A DNA stretch of 38,377 nt from a virus. The notes under the pieces are model-generated. The model had not been told where the DNA came from and searched no databases. It saw only the letters and a list, made by a program, of their open reading frames with translations. Positions within the stretch are counted from its first letter, which is position 1, and each line of letters starts with the position of its first letter. A program made the translations under genes and the position numbers. Of this stretch, positions 30,499 to 38,195 are shown piece by piece. The stretch lies in IMG/VR virus record IMGVR_UViG_3300032199_000008, positions 1-38,377 of that record. The stretch is one strand, 5' to 3'.

Positions 30499-31208
30499 TG
30501 ACTCAATACCTGATCTATCAAGGGGAACGGGGCGGCTCGTTCACCGTCAACAGCCGGGCGCATCCCGGTCTCAAATTGCGCGTGACGCCGGACTTGCCGT
30601 TCGGCATAGATACGGGAGACGAATGGATCGCCGCCATGCCCGGCTTTTTTGCTCTAACGGCGAGCGACTGGCGCCCACAAACCAAGCGCCTGCCGGGGAC
30701 AGACGAGAGTTACTGTTCCCGCTACGAGGGTGCATTCCTGGAGGGGTTGGTTTCGACCTGCCCCGACCCGGCGCGCGTGGTCGAGATCGGCACCGGCAAG
30801 GGCAACAGCCTGCTACACATCCTGTACGGGTTGGCCTTGCACCGGGACGTGAGCGTGTGGAGCGTAGACCTGTTGGAATGTGCCGACACACGCCGCTACG
30901 TGGACGGCGCGGGGGTACTGCCGGGACGATACACGTACCTGACCGGCGACTCGTGCGACCTGGCGACAGAGATCGACGATCCGCTTGACCTGGTGTACGT
31001 GGACGGGGCGCACGACGACGCGGGTGTGCGGCGGGATATCCTGGCCTGGCGGGGCAACGTCAAGCGCGGCGGTGTGATGGCCTTTCACGACTATGGCGAT
31101 CCACGGCATGAGGTCACGGCGGCCATTGACGAACTGATGACCGATGGGTGGCGGCAGGTCGGGCTGGTCGGGCACGTGATCGCATTCGAGAGGATGGGCG
31201 ATGCCTGA
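30498..31208 (+). CDS. Class I SAM methyltransferase with an N-terminal phage-type beta module
   Basis: A 236-residue protein. Residues ~3-52 (IYQGERGGSFTVNS, then LRVTPDLPF) form a small beta-rich module strikingly like one at the C-terminus of the giant glycosyltransferase (YEGPQSGSFTVNS, then YRVQPGQPF). Residues ~70-236 are a Methyltransf_24-like domain: VVEIGTGKGNSLL (94-106), SVDLLE, DLVYVDGAHDDAGVRRDI and GGVMAFHDYG. It probably methylates sugar or a related small molecule. ATG 30498 overlaps the previous stop. Confidence 0.78.
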   Translation: MTQYLIYQGERGGSFTVNSRAHPGLKLRVTPDLPFGIDTGDEWIAAMPGFFALTASDWRPQTKRLPGTDESYCSRYEGAFLEGLVSTCPDPARVVEIGTGKGNSLLHILYGLALHRDVSVWSVDLLECADTRRYVDGAGVLPGRYTYLTGDSCDLATEIDDPLDLVYVDGAHDDAGVRRDILAWRGNVKRGGVMAFHDYGDPRHEVTAAIDELMTDGWRQVGLVGHVIAFERMGDA

Positions 31209-31644
31209 CTATCTGCAACTGCTGAACGACCACGGCATGATCCTGGGCACATGGGACCAGACAAAGGTCCATGTCTCGCCTCAGTGGTTTTGGGACCGGC
31301 GGATCGACCTGATAGACTTCCGGGGCGACCTGCGCTTTTTCGAGCCGAACTCGATCACGTTCGGCTTTCGGATCAAGGTGCTCACCGCGTCACACGACAT
31401 GAGCGCCGGGACGGTCGGCCCGATGGCGATCAAGCGAGTATGGGTACATGGGCCGGTGTTCGTCGGGTCGGGGGCGCTGCTCTACAACTGCGAGCTGATG
31501 CCCCGCAGCGTCGTGGCCTGTGGGGCCGTGGTGCGCAATATGACGGTCCAGTCAGACACCATGGTCGAGGGCAACCCGGCGCGGGTGGTCAAGCGATACG
31601 TCAACGGTCAATGGCAACGAGTAGAAAGGCAGTGCGATGAGTGA
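31201..31644 (+). CDS. Left-handed beta-helix (hexapeptide) acyltransferase
   Basis: A 147-residue protein of the maltose/galactoside O-acetyltransferase (WbbJ-like) type: TASHDMSAGT with the catalytic His-Asp region, then hexapeptide turns (VWVHGPVFVGSGALLYNCEL, VVACGAVVRNMTV) and MVEGNPARVVKRY at the end. It would O- or N-acetylate the sugar using acetyl-CoA. It is shorter than the 180-200 typical but complete in motifs. Overlaps neighbours by 8 nt on both sides. Confidence 0.8.
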   Translation: MPDYLQLLNDHGMILGTWDQTKVHVSPQWFWDRRIDLIDFRGDLRFFEPNSITFGFRIKVLTASHDMSAGTVGPMAIKRVWVHGPVFVGSGALLYNCELMPRSVVACGAVVRNMTVQSDTMVEGNPARVVKRYVNGQWQRVERQCDE

Positions 31645-32221
31645 GGACTATGCCAGCCGGGAGTGGTTCGAAAGCCTATCCTGGCAGCACCAATGGATCG
31701 AGAAAATGGCCGGCTGGTGGATCGGCGAGTTCGGCAAGCCGCGCAGCGTCGTGGACTATGGCGCGGGCGACGGCTGGTGGTGCAAAGCATTTCACGACGT
31801 AGGCAGCACAGTATGGGCGGTCGAATTGCACGAGATCGCACGCGAGTTCATCCCGCCACAGGTACAATTCGTGCAGCATGACCTGACGCTGCCGCTCGAA
31901 ATTGTCCAGCGGCTGGACCTGGTGATCTGCCTGGAGGTAGCCGAGCATATACCCGAGCGGTATGCCGACATTCTGTGCCAAACGTTGGCGGCATCTACCG
32001 GGCAGCACCTGCTCTTCAGCGCCGCCGGGCCTGGGCAGTCGGGGACGGGACACGTCAACCTCAAGCCACAGGAATGGTGGCGCGAGCGGCTATCCCGGCA
32101 AGGCATCGAGTTTTCGCCGTTCAAAACGGGCAAGACGCGGCAAGCATTCGAGCACATCGTCAATGAGTGTTTCGAGTTCCTACCGCGCAACGTCCAGGTG
32201 TACGCGAGGGTGAAGGGGTGA
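31637..32221 (+). CDS. Class I SAM-dependent methyltransferase
   Basis: A 194-residue Methyltransf_23-like protein: SVVDYGAGDGWWCKAF (SAM loop), VWAVELHE, LVICLEVAEHIPERYAD (motif after strand 4) and a HVNLKPQEWW segment typical of glycan-cluster methyltransferases. It completes four methyltransferases in the cassette. Coupled to both neighbours; the stop is overlapped by the GTG of the next gene. Target unknown. Confidence 0.78.
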   Translation: MSEDYASREWFESLSWQHQWIEKMAGWWIGEFGKPRSVVDYGAGDGWWCKAFHDVGSTVWAVELHEIAREFIPPQVQFVQHDLTLPLEIVQRLDLVICLEVAEHIPERYADILCQTLAASTGQHLLFSAAGPGQSGTGHVNLKPQEWWRERLSRQGIEFSPFKTGKTRQAFEHIVNECFEFLPRNVQVYARVKG

Positions 32222-35133
32222 AAAAAGCATCGATGAAACTCTACATCAACCCTTCCCCTTGTGACTATGCCGAGGACGGGCACGGATCGGGCGGTATCTG
32301 GCGCGTCGTGTGCGCACAGGGGCGGTGGCTGCCTGAATATGGCATCGAGATCGTAGACAACCCCGACGACGCCGACGTGGTGAACGTCCACGCGGGAATG
32401 GTGGTCGATACCGGCAAGCCGTTGGTACAAAGCTGTCACGGGTATTACTGGACCGGCGACGCGATGGCCTGGGGGCCGGAAGCGTGGGGCTGGAACAACG
32501 CCGTCATCGAGGCATCCCGCCGCGCCCATCGGATCATCGTCCCCAGTGAGTGGGTGGCGGTTCCCATTCGCCGGGATATGCGCTGCCAGCCGGTGGTCAT
32601 TCCCCATGGCATCGACGGCGACGAGTTCGAACCGCTGGCAGAACACGGCGACTATGTGCTGTGGGCCAAGCCACGGGTGGACGTGGTATCCGACCCGCGC
32701 CCGGTCAACGAGTTGGCCATGCTGGCGCCCGACGTGGCGTTTCGCACCACCTACGGACGTGCGACGCAGAACGTAACCGTCATCGGCGCCCAGCCGCACG
32801 CGACGTTCCGGCAGACCCTGGCCCACGCGGCGGTGTACCTGGCGACGGCCCGCGAGACGGGCGACATTGCCAGCCGTGAGGCGATGGCCTACGGCGTGCC
32901 GGTGTTGGGCTGGGACTGGGGCGGAACGGGCGAACTGGTGCGCCACCGGGAGACCGGCTACCTGGCCCGCGTGGGGGACTATGAGGACCTGCTGGATGGG
33001 CTGCGCTACTGCCTCCACAACCGGGATCGGTTGGGAGAGGCGGCACGGGCGGACGTGCTGGCCCGTTTCCAATGGCGCGACCTGATGGGCCAATACGCGG
33101 CGGTGTACCGCGACGTGCTGGCGGCGGATGACTACCCGGTGGACGTGTCGGTAGTCATCCCCACGTTCAACTATGCGCGGTTCTTGCCCGAGTGCCTGGA
33201 GAGTGTGCGTGCGTCACAGTTTGCGGGCACGGTTGAGATCGTCGTCGTAGACGACTGCTCGACAGACGAGACACCCGCCGCGCTGAGTCATTTCGACGGG
33301 TTGAACGTCATCCGCCATCCTGAAAACCGGGGCCTACCGGCGGCATTGAACACCGGGCATGCGGCGGCGCGGGGGCGTTACATCGTCAACCTCGACGCCG
33401 ACAACACCCTGGAGCCGGGGGCCTTGCAGGTGCTCTATGACGCCATGCAGGCCCGCCCCTGGGTAGACGTGGGCACCGGGTACTATCGCATTATGGGCAC
33501 CGACCGGGTGCATGGCGGGCCGGTGGACCCGCGCCGGCAGTTGGACCACCAGAACCAGGTACCGTCTACGTGCATCATGCGCGCCCGCTCGATGCGCCGG
33601 TTGGGCGGCTACCGGGTCCGCCAGCGCAAAAACGAGGACGCCGAGTTGTGGTGCAGGGCATTGTCCGCCGGGCTGCGTGTCGAGAACGTGACCACCGAGA
33701 TCGTCTTTAACTACCGCTGGCACGGGCAGAACAAAAGCGCCTTGGAGGGCGGAGAGGATGAGCCGGACGGGCCGCTCAGTTGGACCTTTTACTACCCCTG
33801 GCGGGTGCGGCCCGAGATCACGCCGTTCGCCCAAACCGGCATGCCGGAACGTGGATCGTGGGCGGTGCGCTCCTACGACCGGCCCCACGTGGCGGTGATC
33901 ATCCCTTGCGGCCCCGGCCATGATCGTTACCTGATGGACGCCCTGGACAGCGTGGCCGGGCAGACGTTCCCTAACCTGGAGTGTATCGTCGCCAACGATA
34001 CCGGCGCGCCGCTTGACGTGGCAGCGATGGGCCACCCCTGGGTGCGCGTCGTGGAATGTGGGGCACACAACGCCGCCATCGCCCGCAATACGGCCATCGC
34101 CGCCGCCCACGCGCCGCTCATTGTGCCATTGGACGCCGACGACATGCTCTATCCCGGCACGGTGGGCCGTTATTACCAGGCATGGCTGGACAACCCCGAC
34201 AACGTGGTCTATGCCGACTGTGACATCGAGGACAAGCCGGGCCAGCGCCACAACTACGACTCGGGGCCGTGGACGTGGGAGCACATCCGCCGCGAGGCCA
34301 TTTACCAGGACACGGTGCTGTACCCGAAAAGTTGGTGGCGCGCCGTGGGTGGCTACCCTGTCGGGCAGCACCGCGAGATGTGGGAGGACTGGCTGTTCGC
34401 CGTGATGCTGGCTATCCTGGGCAAAGGAGCGACGTACATTCGCGGCAAGCCGTGGGGGGTGTATCGCCACTGGACCTCGTTGGCGAGCGGGCAGAGCAAA
34501 AACGACGGGGACTCGGCGGACTATAACACCCCGGCCTACCGGGAAAAATATCAGCACCTGCTAGACTGGATCGCAGAGAGGATACCGATGTGTAGAGCGT
34601 GTGGCAAAGGCAAAGGCGTGACCGTAACGGACAAGATGACCCTGGTTGCGGCGGCGATGACCGGTGACGACGTGACGGTGGTGTACGAAGGCCCACAGTC
34701 CGGCTCGTTTACCGTCAACTCGCTGGCTGTGATGGGGCGAAAATACAGAGTACAGCCGGGCCAGCCGTTCGTCGTTCCGGCGGGCGACTGGGCGCTGCGG
34801 TTTTCCAGGCTGGGCGACTTTCGCCAGGTGTTGGACGAGGAAATGGCGCCGGAACACGAAGCGCTGCCACAAGAGCCGGTCACCGTCGCCCCGGTCGAAC
34901 CGCTGCCTGTGCCGCCCCCGGTGGTAGCCGAGCAGCCCAAGCCCGAACCCAAGCCCGAGCCGGCGCTGGACACGCTCGATCTGCCGGCGACGATCCTGGG
35001 CAAACTGGCGGCGGCGGGGTTCACCGTGGCCGAACTGCGGTCTGACGTGTTGGCCGGCGGCGCCAAGGTGCGGGCCATTCCCGGCCTGGGCAAAGCGTCC
35101 CTGGCGCGCATCAAAGAGGCCATCCTTGGCTAA
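32218..35133 (+). CDS. Giant multi-domain glycosyltransferase (GT4-GT2-GT2) with C-terminal phage module and helix-hairpin-helix
   Basis: A 971-residue protein. Residues ~1-300: GT4/GT-B domain (PHGIDGDEFEPL; ETGDIASREAMAYG, the E-x7-E region). ~305-540: GT2 domain (VSVVIPTFNYARFLPEC; VNLDADNTL D-x-D). ~555-785: second GT2 domain (VAVIIPCGPGHDRYL; VPLDADDML). ~791-971: MCRACGKGKG Cys start, beta module (YEGPQSGSFTVNS), Pro/Glu-rich linker and helix-hairpin-helix (IPGLGKASLARIKEAI). The first three could build a three-sugar unit; the last part resembles small phage head-neck proteins. GTG 32218 overlaps the previous TGA; ATG 32233 is an alternative. No frameshift or stop interrupts the fusion. 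Confidence 0.82.
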   Translation: MKKASMKLYINPSPCDYAEDGHGSGGIWRVVCAQGRWLPEYGIEIVDNPDDADVVNVHAGMVVDTGKPLVQSCHGYYWTGDAMAWGPEAWGWNNAVIEASRRAHRIIVPSEWVAVPIRRDMRCQPVVIPHGIDGDEFEPLAEHGDYVLWAKPRVDVVSDPRPVNELAMLAPDVAFRTTYGRATQNVTVIGAQPHATFRQTLAHAAVYLATARETGDIASREAMAYGVPVLGWDWGGTGELVRHRETGYLARVGDYEDLLDGLRYCLHNRDRLGEAARADVLARFQWRDLMGQYAAVYRDVLAADDYPVDVSVVIPTFNYARFLPECLESVRASQFAGTVEIVVVDDCSTDETPAALSHFDGLNVIRHPENRGLPAALNTGHAAARGRYIVNLDADNTLEPGALQVLYDAMQARPWVDVGTGYYRIMGTDRVHGGPVDPRRQLDHQNQVPSTCIMRARSMRRLGGYRVRQRKNEDAELWCRALSAGLRVENVTTEIVFNYRWHGQNKSALEGGEDEPDGPLSWTFYYPWRVRPEITPFAQTGMPERGSWAVRSYDRPHVAVIIPCGPGHDRYLMDALDSVAGQTFPNLECIVANDTGAPLDVAAMGHPWVRVVECGAHNAAIARNTAIAAAHAPLIVPLDADDMLYPGTVGRYYQAWLDNPDNVVYADCDIEDKPGQRHNYDSGPWTWEHIRREAIYQDTVLYPKSWWRAVGGYPVGQHREMWEDWLFAVMLAILGKGATYIRGKPWGVYRHWTSLASGQSKNDGDSADYNTPAYREKYQHLLDWIAERIPMCRACGKGKGVTVTDKMTLVAAAMTGDDVTVVYEGPQSGSFTVNSLAVMGRKYRVQPGQPFVVPAGDWALRFSRLGDFRQVLDEEMAPEHEALPQEPVTVAPVEPLPVPPPVVAEQPKPEPKPEPALDTLDLPATILGKLAAAGFTVAELRSDVLAGGAKVRAIPGLGKASLARIKEAILG
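34588..35133 (+). CDS. Nested phage structural-type module (internal start within the giant glycosyltransferase)
   Basis: In-frame ATG 34588 is preceded 5 nt upstream by AGAGAGGA and begins MCRACGKGKG, which looks like a true protein start. The 181-residue product holds the beta module, an acidic Pro-rich linker and the C-terminal helix-hairpin-helix. Phages often carry a small protein like this between capsid and connector genes, so this may be the ancestral gene joined to the glycosyltransferases. Separate translation is inferred. Confidence 0.45.
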   Translation: MCRACGKGKGVTVTDKMTLVAAAMTGDDVTVVYEGPQSGSFTVNSLAVMGRKYRVQPGQPFVVPAGDWALRFSRLGDFRQVLDEEMAPEHEALPQEPVTVAPVEPLPVPPPVVAEQPKPEPKPEPALDTLDLPATILGKLAAAGFTVAELRSDVLAGGAKVRAIPGLGKASLARIKEAILG

Positions 35134-35449
35134 CCTGCTGTGTGTCCTGGCGGCCCTGGCCTGTTGGCGGATCACGTCGCTACTGTACCGCGAGCACTGG
35201 CTGGACGGGTTGCGCGAGTGGTGCGGTGTGGAGCACGACGACAACGGCCCGGCGGTGTACCGGGGCTGGCTGGCACAGGTATTCGAGTGTTTTTGGTGTC
35301 TGTCGCTGATCGTGGCCCTGCCGGTTGCGGCGGGCGTGACGTGGGCGGGCGGGTTTCGTTGGTGGTTTGGGGTGCTTTTGTGGCCCGCATTATCGGCGGC
35401 GGCGATCTGGCTAGAGACGCGGACGGGGCATTTTCAGACCCGTCAATGA
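35126..35449 (+). CDS. DUF1360-like small membrane protein
   Basis: A 107-residue protein starting at TTG 35126, overlapping the end of the giant gene, with AGAGG upstream. It shows LACWRITSLLYRE near the N-terminus, CFWCLSLIVALPVA (~54-67) and a C-terminal TM segment, matching the DUF1360 layout of two or three TM helices with a C-x-W-C motif. Such genes are frequent near phage neck genes. The role is unknown. Confidence 0.65.
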   Translation: MANLLCVLAALACWRITSLLYREHWLDGLREWCGVEHDDNGPAVYRGWLAQVFECFWCLSLIVALPVAAGVTWAGGFRWWFGVLLWPALSAAAIWLETRTGHFQTRQ

Positions 35450-35455
35450 GGGACA

Positions 35456-36580
35456 ATGGCACGATCAAAAAGCGGTTCGCCCTATTTCAGCCTGGACATG
35501 TATGCCGAGTGGTTCAACCTCCCGACCTGTGCCTTCAATGGCGTAGAGAACGCGAGCGAGACCGTCGGCGGCTGTGACCACATTTGGTCCCAGTGGGAAC
35601 GGGACATGCTGGCCCGCGCCCTGGCCCGCGCCGAGAACACACTCGCCAACCAGGTCAAGTTTTACTATGGCGAGCGGTTCTTGACCGACGCCGACCTGCC
35701 GTGGACTGACCCAACGCAGCTCAAGTACCACTATGTCACCGACGGCGGGGCGCTTGTCCAGACGACGATCACCCCGGTGGCGAGCGACTTTACCACCGAC
35801 CCGGCGACGATCACCATCGCCCAGGCCAGCCTGCCATCGGGCACGGACGAACTCAAGATCCTGGAAACAGCCTACGACCTGGAGATCCACCCCGACCGGA
35901 TAGACGAGTCGGGTGCAAACTATATCGTGTATATCAGTCAGTGCAAACTGGTCGAATGGGACAACATCCGCAGCCAAACCACAGGCGCGCCGGTTGAGTA
36001 CGACGCGGCGTTTCCCGGTGCGACGTGGTTGAAACTCGCGGATCTGTCCATCTATCGGGAGACGTGCAGCGATAGCGACCAGGCGACGATCACCTTTGGG
36101 CCGTCGTGTGCCTGTGGCCTGTGTGGCACGGCGGGCGCCGGTTCCGAGCATACTGGCGTGGTGTATGTACAGGACACCGATATCTCGCGTGTCCGTGTGC
36201 AACTCGCGGACTATGACAGTACGACCGGAACATGGTCCTGCTCGTACCCCGAGCTGTGGGGCTGTTACGACGGCAGCAAGGTGCAAGTTCACTACAAGGC
36301 GGGCACGACGGCAGTACCGGGATACGACGCGGCGATCCTGGCGCTGGCACACACCTATATCGTCGTGGAGCCGTGCGGGTGCTCCCTGTTTCGGCAGTGG
36401 GTACAGCGCGATCAACGAGTCCCGCCCACGCTCACCGCCGAGCGCATCAACTGCCCGTTTGGTGAGGCAGACGGCGCGTGGCAGGCGTGGCAGTGGTGCG
36501 AGACCAACCGCCACGGCATTGCCATCCTGGCGGGCGAGAGCAACAGTTCGTGGCATCAATTCAAGAGCTGGCTCCTGTAG
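35456..36580 (+). CDS. Head-tail connector-like protein with a large Cys-rich insertion
   Basis: A 374-residue protein. The N-terminal part has WERDMLARALARAENTLAN and YYGERFL, as in phage connector/adaptor proteins with paired helices; the C-terminus resumes with LTAERINCPFGEADGAWQAW. Between them lie ~230 strand-rich residues with Cys pairs (CACGLC, CSCSYPELWGC, CGCSLF), suggesting a disulfide- or metal-stabilised decoration. Ordinary connectors are 100-200 residues. Location after capsid and before the tail gene supports the call. Confidence 0.55.
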   Translation: MARSKSGSPYFSLDMYAEWFNLPTCAFNGVENASETVGGCDHIWSQWERDMLARALARAENTLANQVKFYYGERFLTDADLPWTDPTQLKYHYVTDGGALVQTTITPVASDFTTDPATITIAQASLPSGTDELKILETAYDLEIHPDRIDESGANYIVYISQCKLVEWDNIRSQTTGAPVEYDAAFPGATWLKLADLSIYRETCSDSDQATITFGPSCACGLCGTAGAGSEHTGVVYVQDTDISRVRVQLADYDSTTGTWSCSYPELWGCYDGSKVQVHYKAGTTAVPGYDAAILALAHTYIVVEPCGCSLFRQWVQRDQRVPPTLTAERINCPFGEADGAWQAWQWCETNRHGIAILAGESNSSWHQFKSWLL

Positions 36581-36602
36581 GGGGCCGAAGGAGGCATGAC
36601 GC

Positions 36603-38147
36603 ATGCCTGTCAAAAGCGTAGCAGTTTTTACCAACCAGTCTACCCGGTCCTTCATTCAGGAGAACGGCATCGGCACCACGTTTACCCTGTACGACTGCCA
36701 GGCCATCACCGAATGGAGCCGGGACTATGACGACCCGACTTACGTCAAGGTCAAAAGCCCCAACCAGTACGGCAAAAAGGTCATCAAGGAGACCATCGCC
36801 GGATCGCCGAACGAGCCGACGTTTACGGTCATGGCCTACACGTCGGACGACGAGGACTGGCTGTTGGGCCTCGACTGCCCGGTGGACTTCCAGGTCCATT
36901 TCGGGCGCTGTTCGTCCCCGTCAGACCTGACCGGGTACACCAAGATCAGGCACTTTTACCGGGCCAGTCCGACCAGCGAGCAGGAAAGCAACCTGGACTT
37001 TATCGGCGACGAGGAATATGCCGGGATCGAACAGCAGGTGCAGTTCACCTGTGAAGAGATCATCACGATCCTGCAAACCGCCGTCGCATCCAGCGCCAAC
37101 GGCGTGACCGAGGTCCAGGCGTTCAACGACATTGACTTCCTGACCGAGGCGCGCTGTGAGGGCAACTGCGGGCAGGAGATCAAAGCCTGTCGCTGGGGCC
37201 TGGCGGTCGCTGACAGCAACTATGGCAGCGCCACGGCCAACGTGTGGTACTCGACCGACGGCGGCGCGTCGTGGACCGTGACGGCGGTGGATCCCTTCTC
37301 GGAGAACAGCGCCGACATGTCGGCCTGTGTCATCCTGCAAGGCGAGACCGCGCCACGGTTCATCGTGTTCCGGGGCACCATCTCGGGCACTTACGGCGCG
37401 CGGGCCAGCATCTCGGATGACTGGGGCGCCACGTGGACCGAAGTGGACATGGGGGGCAACACCAACGGCTCGTTTGTCACGTCCGCGTTTGCCTTTTCGG
37501 CAGGGGTCATCCTGGCGACGGGCAACGGCGGGTACGTGTACAAGTCCGAGGACCGGGGCAGTTCCTGGACGGCCTACTCGAACACCACGACCGGCACGGC
37601 ACAAAACCTGTGGGATATCCACACCCCCGACGGCGTGACGCTGTTTGCTTGTGGCACCAACAATGTGGTCATCAAGTCGGTAGACGGCGGCGTCTCGTGG
37701 ACGGCGATCACCGGGCCATCGGCGACGACAACCCTGTGGACCATCCAGGCGCCGAGCAAGTACAGGCTCCTGGTGGGCGGCTCCATCGACGCGTCGTCCG
37801 ACTGCCTGTGGTACTCGGAGGACGGCGGGTCCACCTGGAACGATCTCGACTTTACCGGATCGACCACGGCGCTGGGCCAAGTGCGGCGCTTGCGACTGAC
37901 CCCCGACGCGCCACTGCAACACTGGACGTTCATCCACGGGGTGAACAACGGCAGCACCCAACGGTGGGGGCCGGGCACCAACTTCCGGTTCTATCGCACC
38001 CTGGACGGTGGCGGCTCATTCGAGCGCAAGTCGGTGGTCACCAACTCGGGCCTGAACGGCCTGGCGGTGTGTGACATCAATACCGCGTTCGCAGCCGGCG
38101 AGCCACAGGCCGGGGTGGGCGTCATCCAAAAGATGTACAACGACTAG
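36603..38147 (+). CDS. Major tail protein fused to an Asp-box (BNR/Ycf48-like) beta-propeller
   Basis: A 514-residue protein. The N-terminal ~160 residues look like a tail tube protein (strand-rich, FTVMAYTSDDEDWLLGLDC). From ~190 on, six Asp-box repeats are visible: YSTDGGASWT, SDDWGATWTE, SEDRGSSWTA, SVDGGVSWTA, SEDGGSTWND and TLDGGGSFER, spaced as in sialidase or Ycf48 propellers. This places a propeller on each tail ring subunit, well suited to binding surface glycans or proteins. ATG 36603 has AAGGAGG at 8 nt. Followed by a hairpin terminator. No catalytic sialidase residues were assigned. Confidence 0.78.
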   Translation: MPVKSVAVFTNQSTRSFIQENGIGTTFTLYDCQAITEWSRDYDDPTYVKVKSPNQYGKKVIKETIAGSPNEPTFTVMAYTSDDEDWLLGLDCPVDFQVHFGRCSSPSDLTGYTKIRHFYRASPTSEQESNLDFIGDEEYAGIEQQVQFTCEEIITILQTAVASSANGVTEVQAFNDIDFLTEARCEGNCGQEIKACRWGLAVADSNYGSATANVWYSTDGGASWTVTAVDPFSENSADMSACVILQGETAPRFIVFRGTISGTYGARASISDDWGATWTEVDMGGNTNGSFVTSAFAFSAGVILATGNGGYVYKSEDRGSSWTAYSNTTTGTAQNLWDIHTPDGVTLFACGTNNVVIKSVDGGVSWTAITGPSATTTLWTIQAPSKYRLLVGGSIDASSDCLWYSEDGGSTWNDLDFTGSTTALGQVRRLRLTPDAPLQHWTFIHGVNNGSTQRWGPGTNFRFYRTLDGGGSFERKSVVTNSGLNGLAVCDINTAFAAGEPQAGVGVIQKMYND

Positions 38148-38152
38148 CGATG

Positions 38153-38180
38153 GGGCGGGCGTTTATCGCGCCCGCCCTTT
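38153..38180 (+). terminator. Hairpin after the major tail gene
   Basis: GGGCGGGCG (38153-38161) pairs with CGCCCGCCC (38169-38177), followed by TTT. The short T-run suggests a partial terminator that lowers expression of genes after the abundant tail protein. Confidence 0.6.
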
Positions 38181-38195
38181 CCAGAAAGGCAGACC

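Noticed and set aside
35465-36655. A 396-codon minus-strand frame opposite the connector-like gene, and similar long minus-strand frames at 31792-33093 and 33334-34557
   Set aside because: All mirror the codon pattern of plus-strand genes, lack ribosome sites and show no recognisable motif.
36603-38147. Active sialidase
   Set aside because: Asp boxes are present, but they are structural; I could not identify the Arg triad, Tyr/Glu pair and Asp of sialidases.
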